The position numbers were made by a program, and so were the translations under genes. Below the pieces are notes generated by a model. That model was not told where the DNA came from. It searched no databases and saw only the letters and a program-made list of their open reading frames with translations. Shown here piece by piece: positions 62,482 through 64,000 of a DNA stretch of 64,000 bases. Within the stretch, counting starts at the first letter, position 1; each line of letters opens with the position of its first letter. The DNA is from Streptomyces sp. NBC_01549. GTDB taxonomy: Bacteria > Actinomycetota > Actinomycetes > Streptomycetales > Streptomycetaceae. The stretch is taken from assembly GCF_026339955.1 (NCBI RefSeq), contig NZ_JAPEPW010000001.1, forward strand, positions 5,017,001 through 5,081,000. Reading direction: 5' to 3'.

Positions 62482-63845
62482 CCGACCAGATCGAGCGCCC
62501 TGACGGCATACGCGTGGTCAGGACTCTGGCCGAGGCCGTGATGTTTCCGCTGGTGCTGTTCCTCGGGCTTCTGCTCTCCTTCTCCACGGCCCTGCACGCG
62601 CCTCAGCCGCACCACGCGAAGATCGTGGTCGCGCACTCCGCGGTGGAACGCAAGGTCGACGCCGCTCTGCGGCAGCAGCATCCCGGTGGGTTCGATGTCA
62701 CCGCCGTGGCGGACGCCCGAGGAGCCCGCCAGGCGGTGCTGGACCGGGACGCCGTGGCGGGCTACGTCGCCGGGCCCCGGCACAGTGTGCTGTACGTGTC
62801 CAAGGCCAACGGGATGTCCCTCGAGCAGGCTCTGACCAAGGGCTTCACCGCGCTCGCGGCGCACAACCATCAGACGCTCACGGTCACGGAGGTGGCGCCC
62901 CCCGCGAGCAAGGACCAGAACGGCACGGTCGTCGTCTACTTCGGCGTCGCCTGGAGCGTCCCCGGCTACATACTCGCGACGACCCTGCTGCGGGCGGTGA
63001 CCTTCAACCGTCGCAAGAGACTGCTGACGATCGCGGGCGCGGCTGCCGTCTTCAGCGCCGTGGGCTTCCTCATCGGCGTGGGGCTGGACTATCTCCCCAA
63101 CGAGCCCTCGGCCATGGCGATCGGCTTCTTGCTCACCACGGCGGTGGCCACGGTCTCCTCCGGCCTGGCGCCTTTCACCAAGCAGTTCCTCCCCGCGGTG
63201 GGGATGACTCTGTTCATCGTGCTGAGCGTTCCCGTCAGCGGTCTGACCGCCGCCCCGCTGCTGCCGACGTTCTTCCGGGGCCTGCACGCCGTCATGCCGC
63301 TGGCCAACGGGGTGGACGCCCTGCGAGGAGTCCTGTACTTCGACGGTGCGGGGGTGCTCAAGCCGGTCCTCGTGCTGTGCGCGTGGCTCGCGGCGGGTCT
63401 CGCCCTGCTGGGCCTCGACACATGGCGGCACCACCGTATGGCCGCACGCCCGGTCTCGGAGGATGAGCAGGAGGACGTCGAGGAGCCGCCGGTGGAGGAC
63501 CCGTCCCTCGAGGCGCCCACGCCCACCGCGCTTCCGGTCCACCACCACCACTTCGGCGAGCTGGTGCCGATGCTGGTGGGCACCGTCCGCGACGGTGCGC
63601 AACAGCCCGTCCAGCATGCCGCGGTGACCGTCATGGACACCAACGGCCGACAGCTGGTGCACACCACGACGAACGCGCGGGGCGACTATGCCGTGACCGG
63701 TCTGCCCGAGGGATATATCAGTCTCGTGGTCTCGTCCGTCGGCCGGAAGCCGGTGGTCCACCAGGTGCTGCTGCACTTCGGCGCGGTGGCCCGGGCCGAC
63801 GCCATCCTGCACGACCGGCCGGTCGGGGCGTCACCCCGCGCGTAG
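62478..63845 (+). CDS. ABC-2/YhgE-like membrane protein with C-terminal carboxypeptidase-regulatory-like domain (455 aa)
   Basis: The topology is one N-terminal transmembrane helix (VMFPLVLFLGLLLSFSTAL), an extracytoplasmic region of about 120 residues, then about five helices (YFGVAWSVPGYILATTLL ... VLCAWLAAGLALLGL) as in YhgE/Pip or ABC-2 permease-like proteins. An acidic linker leads to a carboxypeptidase-regulatory-like beta-sandwich (MLVGTVRDGAQQPVQHAAVT ... NARGDYAVTGLPEGYISLVV). No ATPase is adjacent. Export or envelope function is inferred. It is controlled by the divergent TetR gene. Confidence 0.75.
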   Translation: MTDQIERPDGIRVVRTLAEAVMFPLVLFLGLLLSFSTALHAPQPHHAKIVVAHSAVERKVDAALRQQHPGGFDVTAVADARGARQAVLDRDAVAGYVAGPRHSVLYVSKANGMSLEQALTKGFTALAAHNHQTLTVTEVAPPASKDQNGTVVVYFGVAWSVPGYILATTLLRAVTFNRRKRLLTIAGAAAVFSAVGFLIGVGLDYLPNEPSAMAIGFLLTTAVATVSSGLAPFTKQFLPAVGMTLFIVLSVPVSGLTAAPLLPTFFRGLHAVMPLANGVDALRGVLYFDGAGVLKPVLVLCAWLAAGLALLGLDTWRHHRMAARPVSEDEQEDVEEPPVEDPSLEAPTPTALPVHHHHFGELVPMLVGTVRDGAQQPVQHAAVTVMDTNGRQLVHTTTNARGDYAVTGLPEGYISLVVSSVGRKPVVHQVLLHFGAVARADAILHDRPVGASPRA

Positions 63846-63881
63846 TCCAACCGGCAGTTTCCAACCGGCAGTTACTGAGGC

Positions 63882-63906
63882 CTGACCGCACCCGGGGTGC
63901 GGTCAG
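63882..63906. terminator. Bidirectional terminator at the right edge
   Basis: CTGACCGCACCC (63882-63893) and GGGTGCGGTCAG (63895-63906) are perfect 12-bp arms around one base. The right arm contains the stop codon of the leftward gene, so it serves both converging genes. Confidence 0.85.
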
Positions 63907-64000
63907 CCCGAGGCGCCCCGGCCGGCCTCGTGGTTGTCCGCCGCCCAAGAGGCGAGGAAACGCAGGCCCTCGTAGGTGGGGGTGTCGGGGGCCGCGGTCC
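63903..64000 (-). CDS. C-terminal end of a leftward gene
   Basis: TGA at 63903-63905 closes a frame that is open to the window edge and reads TAAPDTPTYEGLRFLASWAA, then DNHEAGRGASG. Only 31 residues are visible, so the product cannot be named. Confidence 0.5.
   Translation of the reverse strand, partial: TAAPDTPTYEGLRFLASWAADNHEAGRGASG

Overview
The window is high-GC actinobacterial DNA, almost certainly from a Streptomyces chromosome. The evidence is the codon bias, a class A RNase P RNA gene, SigE-family and DesR-type regulators, Scr1-like HTH/DUF397 pairs, and the Nif3 - C4 zinc ribbon - RNase H/phosphatase housekeeping run. It divides into four regions.

Region 1 (1-17.3 kb) is a phage-like integrated element whose left end lies outside the window. 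From its right boundary inward it has a tyrosine integrase, an XRE repressor with an apparently leaderless promoter, and an overlapping-palindrome operator. A leftward early operon of nine overlapping small genes follows, with a putative replication initiator that carries iterons inside its own coding sequence. Beyond that are an HK97-type capsid gene, three tiny coupled genes, a tape-measure protein with a lytic transglycosylase domain, and rightward small genes. Portal, terminase and tail genes are absent from the places they would normally occupy. Its oddest part is a 1.1-kb non-coding tract (2.6-3.65 kb) made of seven successive motif families. Most of these are spaced at or near 11 bp and most flip orientation about a centre.

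Region 2 (17.3-34.8 kb) holds accessory metabolism. It has a methyltransferase, two DHA2-type MFS exporters (one with a fused carboxypeptidase-regulatory-like domain) and a SigE-family sigma factor with a membrane partner. An ABC exporter / histidine kinase / response regulator set is split by a GH54 arabinofuranosidase gene, and the leader of that gene is itself interrupted by an IS701-family element. A thiolase and a MaoC-ADH-SDR run look like lipid or steroid catabolism. Each of these two units is preceded by the same KstR-type 14-bp operator.

Region 3 (34.8-44.9 kb) is the conserved core: a beta-propeller-like protein, Nif3, a zinc-ribbon coiled-coil protein that seems to use a CTG start, RNase HI/acid phosphatase, KDPG aldolase, YaaA, an RNB ribonuclease, an AraC regulator, an EamA transporter and rnpB. 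The EamA reading frame runs into rnpB.

Region 4 (44.9-61.1 kb) is a defence island starting 50 bp after rnpB. One leftward operon carries hsdR-hsdS-hsdM plus a second HsdM-like methylase and an AIPR protein with a nuclease-like N-terminus. After it come an Scr1-like HTH/DUF397 pair with a divergent HATPase, a Phd/VapC-type toxin-antitoxin pair, and a GmrSD-like (DUF262-DUF1524) protein fused to an alkyltransferase-like domain. The right edge has a decayed fragment, a TetR repressor with duplicated operators, a membrane protein again fused to a carboxypeptidase-regulatory-like domain, and the end of one more gene.

All calls come from reading the sequence and recognising families. No database search was possible.
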